DNA from: Methanothrix sp.
GTDB taxonomy: Archaea > Halobacteriota > Methanosarcinia > Methanotrichales > Methanotrichaceae
Assembly (NCBI GenBank): GCA_023229165.1
Contig: JALNZQ010000021.1
Coordinates: forward strand, 1 to 19,285
Length of the DNA stretch: 19,285 nt
Direction of reading: 5' to 3'
The translations under genes were made by a program, and so were the position numbers. The notes under the pieces were generated by a model. The model did not search any database. It saw nothing but the letters and a program-made list of their open reading frames with translations, and was not told where the DNA came from. Shown here one piece after another: positions 4,705-12,739 of the stretch (its first letter is position 1; each line of letters starts with the position of its first letter).

Positions 4705-7700
4705 TCAGGAAATGACCGCCGTGCCCTTATCCAGCCGCACTCCGTCGGCCCCGCCCAGCTTGACCACAGGAATTCCGGAAACACTGCTCTTTGCCACCGT
4801 CCCGGCCTCGAATGCCTGCGGGTCCATATCCTGCGAACTCCAGGCGTCATCAATTCTCTCCAGCACCTTTCCCTCAAGGCTCAGGACCAGATCCACCAGA
4901 TGCACCGCTGAGACCTCCCCCTGCCTCATCAACCATGTGGGATCAAACTGCAGCAGCATTGTGGCATTGCCTGCGGACAGATCGCCCTCTACGTTCTCTT
5001 CTCCCACTTCGTCGCCGGCATCATCCACAATGATGCCCTGCAGCACAAATTTGCCGGGCTTGATGACAGTCACATTTACTCCGATGGCGATGGAGGCGGG
5101 AGTCGTCCGGTTTAGGTACTCGCCGGTGAGATAGGCAGCAGGCGGCTGGAACTCTTTTGGCTCCCGGTTTATTTTGATCTCTTTGTCGAATCGATCGATG
5201 TAGCTTCCACTCTTATCGTAAAGTATCAGATTCTGAATCGTCATCGGCCCGCACTTGCCATTTCTCCAGATATCGGTGCCGCTCACATTGACCAATATGC
5301 TTCCGCTCTTGTTCATGGCAAAGCTGCTATCTATTGCCTCTATCCTGCTGCCGCGACAGTCAGCCAGCACTCCGCTTAGCCTGAACTCTCCGGGTGCTGT
5401 GATGTTCAGGCCAAAGCCCAATGTAAGCACGTCAAAGAGACTGTCGTTGTCGCGATCCGTAACCTCTTCACTCGTCAAGCCTTCCAGCCTTGTGCCGGCT
5501 ATGGTCACACTCACCGGAATCTCAAAGGTGTGGCTGTCCGAAGAGATCTTGATGTATCCGTCCAGCCTGGAAAGCGATGTGCCCTTAGGTATGGTGAGAT
5601 TTGCCTGCACCGTCCCATTAGTATCGCTCTCTAATCGCTCCGGGCCTTTGGTCGTGATCCAGGTCCACTCTCCTTCGGCATATTCCTTGACACTGACTTT
5701 GAAGGCCACACCAGTCTCAGGAACATTGTATCCGTAAACCTTCAGCGTCCAGTTGCCGACTTCTGGATTAGCGATTTCCAATGGTCCGATATCACCCGTT
5801 CCTAATGCCGCGTTCTCCTCACTGGCAATGCCCTCAGGATTCTCGAAGACCAGCGCAACCTCGCTATCGTTGCTACCATCCACAGAGCTTAACTCTGCCG
5901 AGATCTTCTTTGTACTCTCTGTGACATTTATGGTTTTATTCCATGTTTCTTTATATCCCACATGGCCCTCAAACTCCCGAACAGTGGTGTTCTCGATCAT
6001 ACCAGTGTAGCTGAGGTTTTGCAGAGAAAGACCGAGGTTCCTCAGTGCAAACTGTGTTTTGGTGCTCGTGCCGGCAGATGCAGACTCCAAATTCCAGCGG
6101 ATGGGAGATGTCTCCAACTGAGATCGTTCTACCTGCAATGTGTAGTTGGCCGGATGCGTTGCATTTTCACTATGCACCGCAATAATCCATTTTCCAGAAG
6201 ACGGGCCCTGTATCTTCTTTATCTTTTGGCGGCCTACCTTCTCACCTGTGTAATACTCGCTGGTGGGGGAGAGCAGGAATAGATCGAGGCTGGTGTCCTG
6301 CTGCCACTTTAGAGATGCTTCAAACTCAGTGGTTCCGGGCATCATCTCCAGATAGTAGTAATGCCATTCGTTTCCTCTAAGCGATCCCGTCTTATTGCCA
6401 ACTCCGTTGGAGATATTCAAAGGCATGGCTACATTCACGCTGATGGGAATCTGGAGAAGATTCTCATTTTCTTTTGCGATCTCAATAGTGCCGTTATAAA
6501 GCCCTGGAAGTGCGTCCTGCGGCACCTTTATCGATGCTGCAAAGACCTTCTGATCGTTGGCCAGAATCGTTTCCGGCAAGGTCTGCAGGCTTACCCAATT
6601 GGATACCTCTCCCTGCACGGACGTTTTAAGGTTTTTTATCTCCTGATCGCAAAAGAACACAAAGCGCAAATTCCAGTCTTCATCGCCTGGAGCCAGAGCA
6701 TATATCTTCTTTTGCGGCCTGTCTGCGCCCGTATCCAGCCCTACATATACTCCTTTTCCAGCGGGCAGGTATGCCCAGCGACCTGCCGTCCAGCGATCCG
6801 GAATCACTCCGCAGATATTACTATTATTCTCCAGCAGCTCATAGGAAGAAAGAGCATCCAGCATTCCTGCACCCTGATAGTACTCTTCGTAGCTTTCGCC
6901 AAGAGTGCTATTCAGTTTTGTAGCTCCCCTGGTCATGGCTGCCTTGACACCTGCAGCGGTGAGGTTGCCGTTCGCCTGCAAGAGCAGTGCAGACAGGCCT
7001 GCCGCCACTGGTGCGGAAAGACTGGTGCCCGACTCGCGGGAATAATAAATATCGACGGATTTCGGCCTTTTCACACCGACGGGCACAATAGAGATTATAT
7101 CAACGCCCGGTGCCACAACGTCGGGCTTGATCCGATCGTCTCTGGTGGGCCCTGAACCGGAAAAGCTGGCGATGTGGCCGCTGCTATCCGTGGCTCCCAC
7201 AGTGATGACCTTTACACCATCTCCCGGGGAGTCGATCAAGCCTGGTGGCAACGCCAGGACGATTGGAACGAGGAGATAATACACATCTTTATTGGCCCCG
7301 TCGGTCTGGGATAAATCGACAGCAGTCCTGCCCTGGCCAACCTGGCTGCTGGAGGTTCCTGACACCTGGCCTCCTGTTTCGCTGCTGTTGCGGTTGCCTG
7401 CCGCTACAGAGACCGCGACTCCGGCACTTGCGGCATTGTCCGCAGCCATGGTTATGGGCGGATTGGTCTCGCCCAGATTTATGCCGCCCAGGCTGAGGCT
7501 GAGGACATCTGCCCCATTGTAAACGGCCCACTCAATTCCCGCGATGATGTCCGATACTTTGCCGTCCCCGTTGCCATCGATTACTTTGACACTGATCAAC
7601 TTTGCCCCAGGTGCAATTCCCTTATACCTTCCATTGGAGGCCGCACCCGAACCGGCAATGATTCCTGCTACCATTGTTCCGTGTCCCAGCAGATCTTCAG

Positions 7701-8304
7701 CCGTGATCTCATCCGCCAGGAAATTCTTCTCGGCTACTACCTTTCCTATCAGGTCAGGGTGATTTTTATCTATTCCTGAATCAATTACAGCCACGGTTAT
7801 TCCCTTGCCGTCGATGCCCTTTTCCCAAAGCTTATCTGCTTTTATAATTTGGGCAGGAGATTTATATCCCTCCTGCGAGACGGATTCTTGTAGGGATGAG
7901 CTATCGTCGGGTGAAGATTCGGATGAGGATATTTGTGTTCTGCCGTCAAAATAAATTCCCGATACCCGGTCGCTTTCTGCAATCTTTTTTATGGCAATGG
8001 CCGTGGCCTCTCCAGCTAGACCGGGTATGAGACTATACCTGTACCTAACAGTGAGGTCGTTAGAAATGAGATCTTCTGAGATAAGACGGTCTGGATTGGA
8101 AGAAGAAGCATTTGCTTTAAGCATCACAATAACAGGGATCTTTTCCGCAAGGATCTGTCCATCCTCTTGCGTAGCGAGCAGCTCTGAAAGCTGCAGATCG
8201 ATCTTCTGGTCGGCAGTAGAAGGAAGCTTTGCAGCCTGTGCAGAGGACAAAACTGTCAAAATTAAGCATATCGCAGAAATAAGAATTAAAATATTCCGAT
8301 TCAT
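4705..8304 (-). CDS. secreted subtilisin-like serine protease (S8) with long C-terminal beta-sandwich region
   Basis: The 1199-residue protein has a signal peptide (RNILILISAICLILTVLSS, then AQA). A propeptide-like segment of about 120 residues follows, then an S8 catalytic domain at about 165-490. The catalytic Asp175 is in AVIDSGID, His208 in LGHGTMVAG and Ser428 in SGTSLSAPVAAG; the oxyanion Asn304 is in VAAGN. Between AAGN and the SPGDGVKVITVGA strand there is an insertion of about 55 residues, rich in Ser, Gly and Gln, with a hydrophobic patch YYLLVPIVLALPPG. The remaining 700 residues contain beta-rich modules resembling PPC and proprotein-convertase-type jelly rolls (for example NEWHYYYLEMMPGTTEF and VGNWTLKVYGYN), with several N-glycosylation-type NxS/T sites. 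There is no C-terminal membrane helix or PGF-CTERM signal, so it is probably released or held non-covalently. TTG 8310 is an alternative start two codons upstream. Confidence 0.93.
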   Translation of the reverse strand: MNRNILILISAICLILTVLSSAQAAKLPSTADQKIDLQLSELLATQEDGQILAEKIPVIVMLKANASSSNPDRLISEDLISNDLTVRYRYSLIPGLAGEATAIAIKKIAESDRVSGIYFDGRTQISSSESSPDDSSSLQESVSQEGYKSPAQIIKADKLWEKGIDGKGITVAVIDSGIDKNHPDLIGKVVAEKNFLADEITAEDLLGHGTMVAGIIAGSGAASNGRYKGIAPGAKLISVKVIDGNGDGKVSDIIAGIEWAVYNGADVLSLSLGGINLGETNPPITMAADNAASAGVAVSVAAGNRNSSETGGQVSGTSSSQVGQGRTAVDLSQTDGANKDVYYLLVPIVLALPPGLIDSPGDGVKVITVGATDSSGHIASFSGSGPTRDDRIKPDVVAPGVDIISIVPVGVKRPKSVDIYYSRESGTSLSAPVAAGLSALLLQANGNLTAAGVKAAMTRGATKLNSTLGESYEEYYQGAGMLDALSSYELLENNSNICGVIPDRWTAGRWAYLPAGKGVYVGLDTGADRPQKKIYALAPGDEDWNLRFVFFCDQEIKNLKTSVQGEVSNWVSLQTLPETILANDQKVFAASIKVPQDALPGLYNGTIEIAKENENLLQIPISVNVAMPLNISNGVGNKTGSLRGNEWHYYYLEMMPGTTEFEASLKWQQDTSLDLFLLSPTSEYYTGEKVGRQKIKKIQGPSSGKWIIAVHSENATHPANYTLQVERSQLETSPIRWNLESASAGTSTKTQFALRNLGLSLQNLSYTGMIENTTVREFEGHVGYKETWNKTINVTESTKKISAELSSVDGSNDSEVALVFENPEGIASEENAALGTGDIGPLEIANPEVGNWTLKVYGYNVPETGVAFKVSVKEYAEGEWTWITTKGPERLESDTNGTVQANLTIPKGTSLSRLDGYIKISSDSHTFEIPVSVTIAGTRLEGLTSEEVTDRDNDSLFDVLTLGFGLNITAPGEFRLSGVLADCRGSRIEAIDSSFAMNKSGSILVNVSGTDIWRNGKCGPMTIQNLILYDKSGSYIDRFDKEIKINREPKEFQPPAAYLTGEYLNRTTPASIAIGVNVTVIKPGKFVLQGIIVDDAGDEVGEENVEGDLSAGNATMLLQFDPTWLMRQGEVSAVHLVDLVLSLEGKVLERIDDAWSSQDMDPQAFEAGTVAKSSVSGIPVVKLGGADGVRLDKGTAVIS

Positions 8305-8378
8305 ATTCAACCAAACCTGTCTAACGGTGTATCCCCGGGCCCTACTCTAAAATTACAACATAGGGGTGTAAGTAGATA

Positions 8379-9191
8379 ATGCTAAATAAACCTGTGGTAC
8401 TTCTAGGATTGATGATGCTGGGATGGCTGGTTTCCTATCTGCTCTGGATTAGCTTGGTTCTACTCTTAGCATCCGCTCTGACCAGAATCAGCCGTATCGC
8501 AGTTCCGGGATGGGCCCTCTTTGCCTTCTTCTGGCTCGGTCAGATTGAGCATTATCTGGCCATAGAGGACTACTTCAATGTGGCTCTCTTTTTGGCGGCA
8601 GGCCTCTTGAGCTTCTACATGGCCTGGATTGTGATGAGCAGGGGCTTTTCATCAAAGGCATGCTATTGGGCGAGCTATGCAGCTGCCGCCTGTGGAATCA
8701 TCTATTTTCCTTTTGCCGAAATACAGGCTCTTCAGGTCGGGCTGATTGGATTTACCACCCTTGTAACCGCAAAGACGCTGCAATTCCTATCCGTACCCGT
8801 GATCATGGAGAGCTGGAACATAATGAGCCTCAACGGTCGATCGGTGCAGATCATCCTGGCCTGCACGGCCATTGAGAGCATTGCCCTTTTTGCCGGAGTG
8901 ATTTTATCGGTGCAAGCACCCTTCGGCCGCAGGCTGGCGGCGCTGGTGGCATCCACATTCTCCATATATCTCTTGAACATTGTGAGAAACGGATTTGTAC
9001 TCATGGCCTATGGGTGGAGCTGGTTTGGAGAAGGCAGCTTCGATATCGCCCATAATGTCATTGCCAAGATAGGATCGACAATAGCGCTCCTGGCCATATC
9101 TTACCTGGTATTCATGCTCTTGCCGGAGCTTTTATCAATCATTGATGAGCTTGCCGCAGAGATCAAACCGAGACGTGGAGATGCAACATGA
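8379..9191 (+). CDS. artA: archaeosortase A
   Basis: The 270-residue protein has about seven or eight membrane helices and the exosortase/archaeosortase signature. Cys162 is in ILACTAIESIALFAG, Arg203 in YLLNIVRNGFVL and His225 in DIAHNVIAKIGS, the positions of the Cys-Arg-His/Arg transpeptidase-like active site. In Haloferax volcanii, ArtA cleaves PGF-CTERM proteins near their C-terminus and is needed for their lipid anchoring. The start ATG follows GGGGTG with about 10 nt spacing. It overlaps the next gene by ATGA and heads artA-pssD-pssA, a gene set known in haloarchaea and methanogens. It diverges from the protease gene across a 74-bp gap, although that protease lacks a visible sorting signal. 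Confidence 0.92.
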   Translation: MLNKPVVLLGLMMLGWLVSYLLWISLVLLLASALTRISRIAVPGWALFAFFWLGQIEHYLAIEDYFNVALFLAAGLLSFYMAWIVMSRGFSSKACYWASYAAAACGIIYFPFAEIQALQVGLIGFTTLVTAKTLQFLSVPVIMESWNIMSLNGRSVQIILACTAIESIALFAGVILSVQAPFGRRLAALVASTFSIYLLNIVRNGFVLMAYGWSWFGEGSFDIAHNVIAKIGSTIALLAISYLVFMLLPELLSIIDELAAEIKPRRGDAT

Positions 9192-9775
9192 AGCTGGCAA
9201 GAAATTCTACCGTATGGGTATCGGTGCCCATTTTTCTTACTGCTGGGCTGGCCGCGGCAGGAATTTGGCTACTGTCAGCCGTGGCATTGGCAGGCTTTGT
9301 TTTCATGATCTTCTTTCACCGGGACCCGGATCGTCTTCCTGGAGGAGATGGCATGCTTTCGCCTGCCGATGGAAAAATCATCCAGGCCACGCCAGACAGA
9401 ATCACCATCTTTATGAGTCCTTCCAATGTGCATGTTAACCGGGCTCCACTGGATGGCTTTGTACGCAATATCGAATACAGGAAAGGCACTCACCTGCCGG
9501 CTTTTATGGGACGGGCATGCAAGAATCAGCAGAACAGGATGCAAATAGATACCGATGACGGAGACATGGAGCTGCGCCAGATAACGGGAACTCTTGTCCG
9601 GGAGATCGTCTGCTACGTTCGTCCCGGAGATCAGGTGTCGCGAGGAGAAAGAATCGGCATGATCCGCTTCGGCTCGAGGGTAGAAGTCAGCATTCCCATC
9701 GGCTACAGTCTACTGGTAAATATGGGCGATAAGGTCCGGGCTGGAGAGACGGTGGTTGCAGTGAGGAGTTCATGA
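9188..9775 (+). CDS. pssD: archaetidylserine decarboxylase (phosphatidylserine decarboxylase-like)
   Basis: The 195-residue pyruvoyl enzyme has an N-terminal hydrophobic hairpin (about 8-42), FHRDP (43-47), SPADG with Asp61, NVH with His82, and the self-cleavage motif RFGSRVE, with Ser163 as the residue that would become the pyruvoyl group. It is the short archaeal/bacterial Psd form. The reaction is decarboxylation of archaetidylserine to archaetidylethanolamine. Its ATG lies inside the artA stop (ATGA) and its own stop overlaps the pssA start in the same way. In H. volcanii PssD and PssA are required for ArtA-dependent processing and lipid anchoring, which agrees with this gene order. Confidence 0.93.
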   Translation: MKLARNSTVWVSVPIFLTAGLAAAGIWLLSAVALAGFVFMIFFHRDPDRLPGGDGMLSPADGKIIQATPDRITIFMSPSNVHVNRAPLDGFVRNIEYRKGTHLPAFMGRACKNQQNRMQIDTDDGDMELRQITGTLVREIVCYVRPGDQVSRGERIGMIRFGSRVEVSIPIGYSLLVNMGDKVRAGETVVAVRSS

Positions 9776-10455
9776 ATGTCTTCAGGGTTATTCGGCTGCC
9801 CGACTTATTCACGCTCTTAAATGTAGTTTTCGGATTTCTGGCGCTTCTCGCCGCGGGCAGAGCCTGGGGTGGCGATGTCCCTCAGTATGCCGTGGTGTTC
9901 ATACTCCTGGCAGCAATGGCCGATGGCCTGGATGGGTTTTTGGCGAGAAAAGTGGGCGGAAGTCCCCTGGGAGCCAACCTGGACTCTTTAGCGGACCTGA
10001 TCTCATTTGGCGCAGCGCCTGTTTTTCTTGCCATCACCGCCTTTCATCTTCCGCTCCATATTTGGCCAGTGGGCATCTTCTTCCTGCTCTGCGGGACGCT
10101 GCGCCTGGCCAGATTCAATGTCGTCTCCGGCAAAGGCGATTCGTCCTTTGAGGGGCTTCCCATTCCCGCCGCCGGCATAGCTCTTTCTGCTAGCGTTCTT
10201 TTGGGCAGGCCGACACTCACGGTTGTCCTCATGTTGTTTTTGGCGCTGCTCATGGTGAGCAGCGTCCCGTATCCCAAGATCAGAGATCTTCGCGTCATGA
10301 CAATTCTTGGCGGGATCTTTCTGGTGGTAGGATTGATCCTCTTCTGGCAGCAAGATATGCATGACATTTTTTATGCGACTCTTGTGGTCATAGCGCTTAT
10401 CACCCTCTATCTGACGAGTCCGGTGGTGATCACACGCCTACGAAAAGGGAAATAG
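9772..10455 (+). CDS. pssA: archaetidylserine synthase (CDP-alcohol phosphatidyltransferase)
   Basis: The 227-residue membrane protein has about seven or eight helices. The CDP-alcohol phosphotransferase motif appears as DGLDGFLAR followed by GANLDSLAD, giving the four metal/substrate aspartates 51, 54, 71 and 75. The spacing between AR and the following G is seven residues, one fewer than in the usual consensus. It joins L-serine to CDP-archaeol, providing the substrate for PssD. It is coupled to pssD by ATGA. Its last codons overlap the conserved N-terminal coding region of mptD in another frame, which makes a tight four-gene operon likely. Confidence 0.93.
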   Translation: MNVFRVIRLPDLFTLLNVVFGFLALLAAGRAWGGDVPQYAVVFILLAAMADGLDGFLARKVGGSPLGANLDSLADLISFGAAPVFLAITAFHLPLHIWPVGIFFLLCGTLRLARFNVVSGKGDSSFEGLPIPAAGIALSASVLLGRPTLTVVLMLFLALLMVSSVPYPKIRDLRVMTILGGIFLVVGLILFWQQDMHDIFYATLVVIALITLYLTSPVVITRLRKGK

Positions 10456-10514
10456 CCGCTTTTGAAGCGGGCATCAAGCTGGGAGCGCTCTACCATCAGT
10501 TCGTAGGAGCGCCG

Positions 10515-10775
10515 GTGAGCCTCAAGACGTCAGCCGGCCTGGAAGAGGCCATGCAAAAGAGCATCTCTTTGCAGCCTTACGTGAAAGAGGTTCGCGTCAG
10601 CATAAACCGGCAGATGTTGAATGAAAACTTCTTTGGATACGGCGAGCTGGAGGGGCGCATGATAACTGCCGAGGTGCAGATAGATTATGAGGGCGAGAAG
10701 GTCGTTGCCAAACTGGAGTACGACGCAGAAAAGAAATATCCGCTCATGAGCTTGGTCCAGATAAAATGTAGATGA
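10515..10775 (+). CDS. mptD: dihydroneopterin aldolase, archaeal MptD type (5' end unresolved)
   Basis: From GTG 10515 the product is 86 residues, with QPYVKEVRVSI, NFFGYGELEGRM and KKYPLMSLVQI, which resemble the archaeal aldolase MptD. That enzyme cleaves 7,8-dihydroneopterin to 6-hydroxymethyl-dihydropterin for methanopterin synthesis. The same frame continues upstream with REIAAFEAGIKLGALYHQF (from 10446), which matches the conserved family N-terminus and runs into the end of pssA. That extended frame reaches back to a TGA at 10362 but contains no ATG, GTG or TTG before 10515. GTG 10515 does have TAGGAG at suitable spacing. Either translation begins at a rare codon (ACG 10434 or 10440, or ATA 10452 overlapping the pssA TAG), or a frameshift or sequence error hides the start. 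Confidence 0.75.
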   Translation: MSLKTSAGLEEAMQKSISLQPYVKEVRVSINRQMLNENFFGYGELEGRMITAEVQIDYEGEKVVAKLEYDAEKKYPLMSLVQIKCR

Positions 10776-10789
10776 TTTTGGACCCTCGG

Positions 10790-10796
10790 AAAAAAA
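10790..10796 (-). terminator. T-tract after the metallo-hydrolase gene
   Basis: Seven consecutive T on the minus strand lie about 26 bp past the TGA of the MBL-fold gene, in the 46-bp convergent gap with mptD. Confidence 0.4.
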
Positions 10797-10821
10797 TATT
10801 GCACCTGCGATCAGTACCAAT

Positions 10822-11502
10822 TCATTTGTATCGCTTTAAATACGACTCTATGTAATTCCTGATCTTCTCGCCACGGTAAATGCCCGCATGCCCCTCGCAG
10901 AGCACATCCGCCCGCAAATCCAGCAGCTTTTGCATGGAAACGCGCCACTTCTTTAGATCCGATCCCCAGGCAGGCGAGAACGGCCCGTGAATGTCCTGTC
11001 CGAATAAGACCCGCCCATCCTTAGTATCGATGTAAACGCAGATGCTGCCGGGCGTGTGCCCAGGCGTGTGCAGGAAATTGAGCTCCAAATCACCGTAGGT
11101 ATGCTTTTCCGCCTGGCCCTTGAGGAGAGTGTCCACCTTGACTGGTTTGTAGTCCACACCGTACATGCTGGCCGCAGTAAGAGCGTTGTTCTCGCCCTCA
11201 ATTCCCGCCCGGTCCTCTTCGTGGGCAATTATCTTAGAACCGTAGCGCTCCTTCCAGGTGAAAAGGCCCCCGATATGATCGATATGGCAGTGGGTGGCAA
11301 CTATGTTCCAGACGCTGGCTGGCTCAAAGCCCAGCGACCGGATATTCTCCTCGATTCTTCTCATCCCATAGCCCACTCCGGAATCGATCAGCACCAGCTC
11401 GGACCCTGCATCTACCAGATAAACGAAAGCGTCTTCGGGCGCGGATAGGTCCGATCCTCCCACGGCATAAACGCGATCACAAACGGCCTTTGCCTTGCTC
11501 AT
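10822..11502 (-). CDS. metallo-beta-lactamase-fold hydrolase (glyoxalase II-like)
   Basis: The 226-residue protein has the MBL metal motifs in order: THCHIDHIGG (HxHxDH, about residues 70-79), HTPGHTPGS (about 145-153), GQDIHG with the bridging aspartate (about 168-173) and EGHAG near 204. The set would bind two zinc or iron ions and hydrolyse thioesters or similar bonds. The N-terminal half has LVDAGSELVLIDSGVG, typical of the fold. The substrate cannot be told. The ATG lies inside the end of the Hpt gene (26-nt overlap) and has GGAG just upstream, so it is translationally coupled to that phosphotransfer protein, an unusual pairing. Confidence 0.87.
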   Translation of the reverse strand: MSKAKAVCDRVYAVGGSDLSAPEDAFVYLVDAGSELVLIDSGVGYGMRRIEENIRSLGFEPASVWNIVATHCHIDHIGGLFTWKERYGSKIIAHEEDRAGIEGENNALTAASMYGVDYKPVKVDTLLKGQAEKHTYGDLELNFLHTPGHTPGSICVYIDTKDGRVLFGQDIHGPFSPAWGSDLKKWRVSMQKLLDLRADVLCEGHAGIYRGEKIRNYIESYLKRYK

Positions 11503-11869
11503 TGATCTCCACGTCGAGAGCTGCCATGACCAGCATAAATTCAGTTTTCAGCTTTTGCGCCAACTCTCTTGACCCCTCCAACGAATTGGATCGCCCCATC
11601 AGCTCCAGTTCCTTGGCCAAGGCCGAAAGACGCATCGCTCCGACATAAGCGCTGCTCGACTTCAGGCTGTGAGCAGCCATATGCAGCCCCCTGGCGTCCC
11701 CGTTTTCCACAGACTGCATAATGGCATTTACCTTCTCAGGCGAATGCTTGATGAAAAGACCACCCACCTCGGCGACGATATCGGGATCACCCTCATCTTG
11801 CAGCTCTCGAAGGCTGGCCAGCACCGACCGATCTATCACATCAGAGATAACTTCTCCTCCTTCTTTCAT
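11477..11869 (-). CDS. stand-alone histidine phosphotransfer (Hpt) protein
   Basis: The 130-residue all-helical protein has the Hpt signature AAHSLKSSSAYVGA, with His67 as the phosphorylated residue. The downstream helix (LSALAKELELMGR) is typical of the four-helix Hpt bundle. GGAGGG precedes the ATG by about 6 nt. Hpt proteins pass phosphate between receiver domains of hybrid kinases and response regulators. The hybrid kinase at 15397-18459 ends in a receiver and has no Hpt of its own, so the two could be partners (inference). No response regulator with a DNA-binding output is seen in the window. Confidence 0.85.
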   Translation of the reverse strand: MKEGGEVISDVIDRSVLASLRELQDEGDPDIVAEVGGLFIKHSPEKVNAIMQSVENGDARGLHMAAHSLKSSSAYVGAMRLSALAKELELMGRSNSLEGSRELAQKLKTEFMLVMAALDVEINEQGKGRL

Positions 11870-11948
11870 CTCTAACCCTCCCCGCCGGCAGCCCTGATTT
11901 CTGCAAGGCCGCTGGACGGCACTATTACGTGTTTCGTACTATTTATCC

Positions 11949-12737
11949 TTAACTTTTTTCCAATTTCTGATGCTCCGGGCAAAAGTAGCTGGTCCTCCCG
12001 CCGATCTTATCCCGGCTGAGAAGAGCGCCATCTTGCGGGCATCTTCCTCCTGAACGGCGATGGGGCAGGAGATAGGAATCGGGCAGCTCTTCCAGATCGG
12101 CATGAGTGGCAAGAGCCGTCTTCAACACCTCCTGAATGGATGAGAAGAGGATTGTGAGCTGCTCAATTGTCAGGCCGCGGGCCCTCGGACAGATGCCCGC
12201 CTGAAAGAGAGCCTCATCTGCATAGAGATTGCCCAGGCCCGCGATAAGTCTCTGATTGAGCAGCGCAGGTTTGACCAGGCTTTTTCTGCCGTCCATGATC
12301 TTTAGAAAGCCATTCGGATCGAGCTGCAAGGCATCCGGTCCGATCTTTCGCTCCTCCAGGAAGTCCTGGGGGCTTTTCGTGAGGCCCACCTCGCCAAAGA
12401 TCCTGGGATCATCGAAGGCCAGGTTATGGTCTTTTTCGAAGGAGATAAGCAGGCGGGTGTGATGAGGCTCCTTTGCCCCGTTTTCCAGATAGATCAGCCT
12501 TCCTGTGAGGCCCAGATGAAGCACCAGCCAGAGAGAATCGTGCAACTTCAAAAAGAGCCTCTTGCCGTGACGGATAGCGCATTCAAACTGCTTGCCGGCC
12601 AGGGCCATCTCCAACTCCCTCGTCGATACCCCAGCCAGAATGCGCTCGTCTTTGACCTCTGCCGCCCGAATGGTCTGGTGCAGCGATGTGGCCTCCAGGT
12701 ACCTGCGAGCCATCTCCACCTCAGGAAGTTCGGGCAT
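11949..12737 (-). CDS. mutM: formamidopyrimidine-DNA glycosylase (Fpg/MutM)
   Basis: The 262-residue protein begins MPELPEVEMARRYL: Pro2 is the Schiff-base nucleophile and Glu3 the general acid. The central part has GKRLFLKL (the Lys region), LHLGLTGRL and FDDPRIFGEV. The helix-two-turn-helix is QRLIAGLGNLYADEALFQAG. The C-terminal zinc finger reads CPQD, then about 16 residues including GGRTSYF, then CPEH. Canonical members have CxxC and CxxC, so two ligands are replaced by Asp and His. The enzyme removes 8-oxoguanine and formamidopyrimidines and nicks the abasic site. Its ATG is two bases after the stop of the DUF998-like gene, indicating one operon. Fpg is more typical of bacteria than of methanogens, so transfer is possible. 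Confidence 0.92.
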   Translation of the reverse strand: MPELPEVEMARRYLEATSLHQTIRAAEVKDERILAGVSTRELEMALAGKQFECAIRHGKRLFLKLHDSLWLVLHLGLTGRLIYLENGAKEPHHTRLLISFEKDHNLAFDDPRIFGEVGLTKSPQDFLEERKIGPDALQLDPNGFLKIMDGRKSLVKPALLNQRLIAGLGNLYADEALFQAGICPRARGLTIEQLTILFSSIQEVLKTALATHADLEELPDSYLLPHRRSGGRCPQDGALLSRDKIGGRTSYFCPEHQKLEKS

Positions 12738-12739
12738 TC

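Noticed and set aside
5255..5737. 160-codon plus-strand frame inside the protease C-terminal region
   Set aside because: It is antisense to the beta-sandwich region. Its Ser/Leu/Pro-rich composition is typical of a reverse-complement shadow.
6361..7155. 264-codon plus-strand frame inside the protease gene
   Set aside because: It is antisense to the catalytic domain, whose Asp, His, Asn and Ser motifs are intact, so it is a shadow frame.
10443..10455. Programmed -1 frameshift between pssA and mptD
   Set aside because: A-AAA-GGG does not match the X-XXY-YYZ slippery pattern and no downstream stem is obvious, so it is kept only as one explanation for the missing mptD start.
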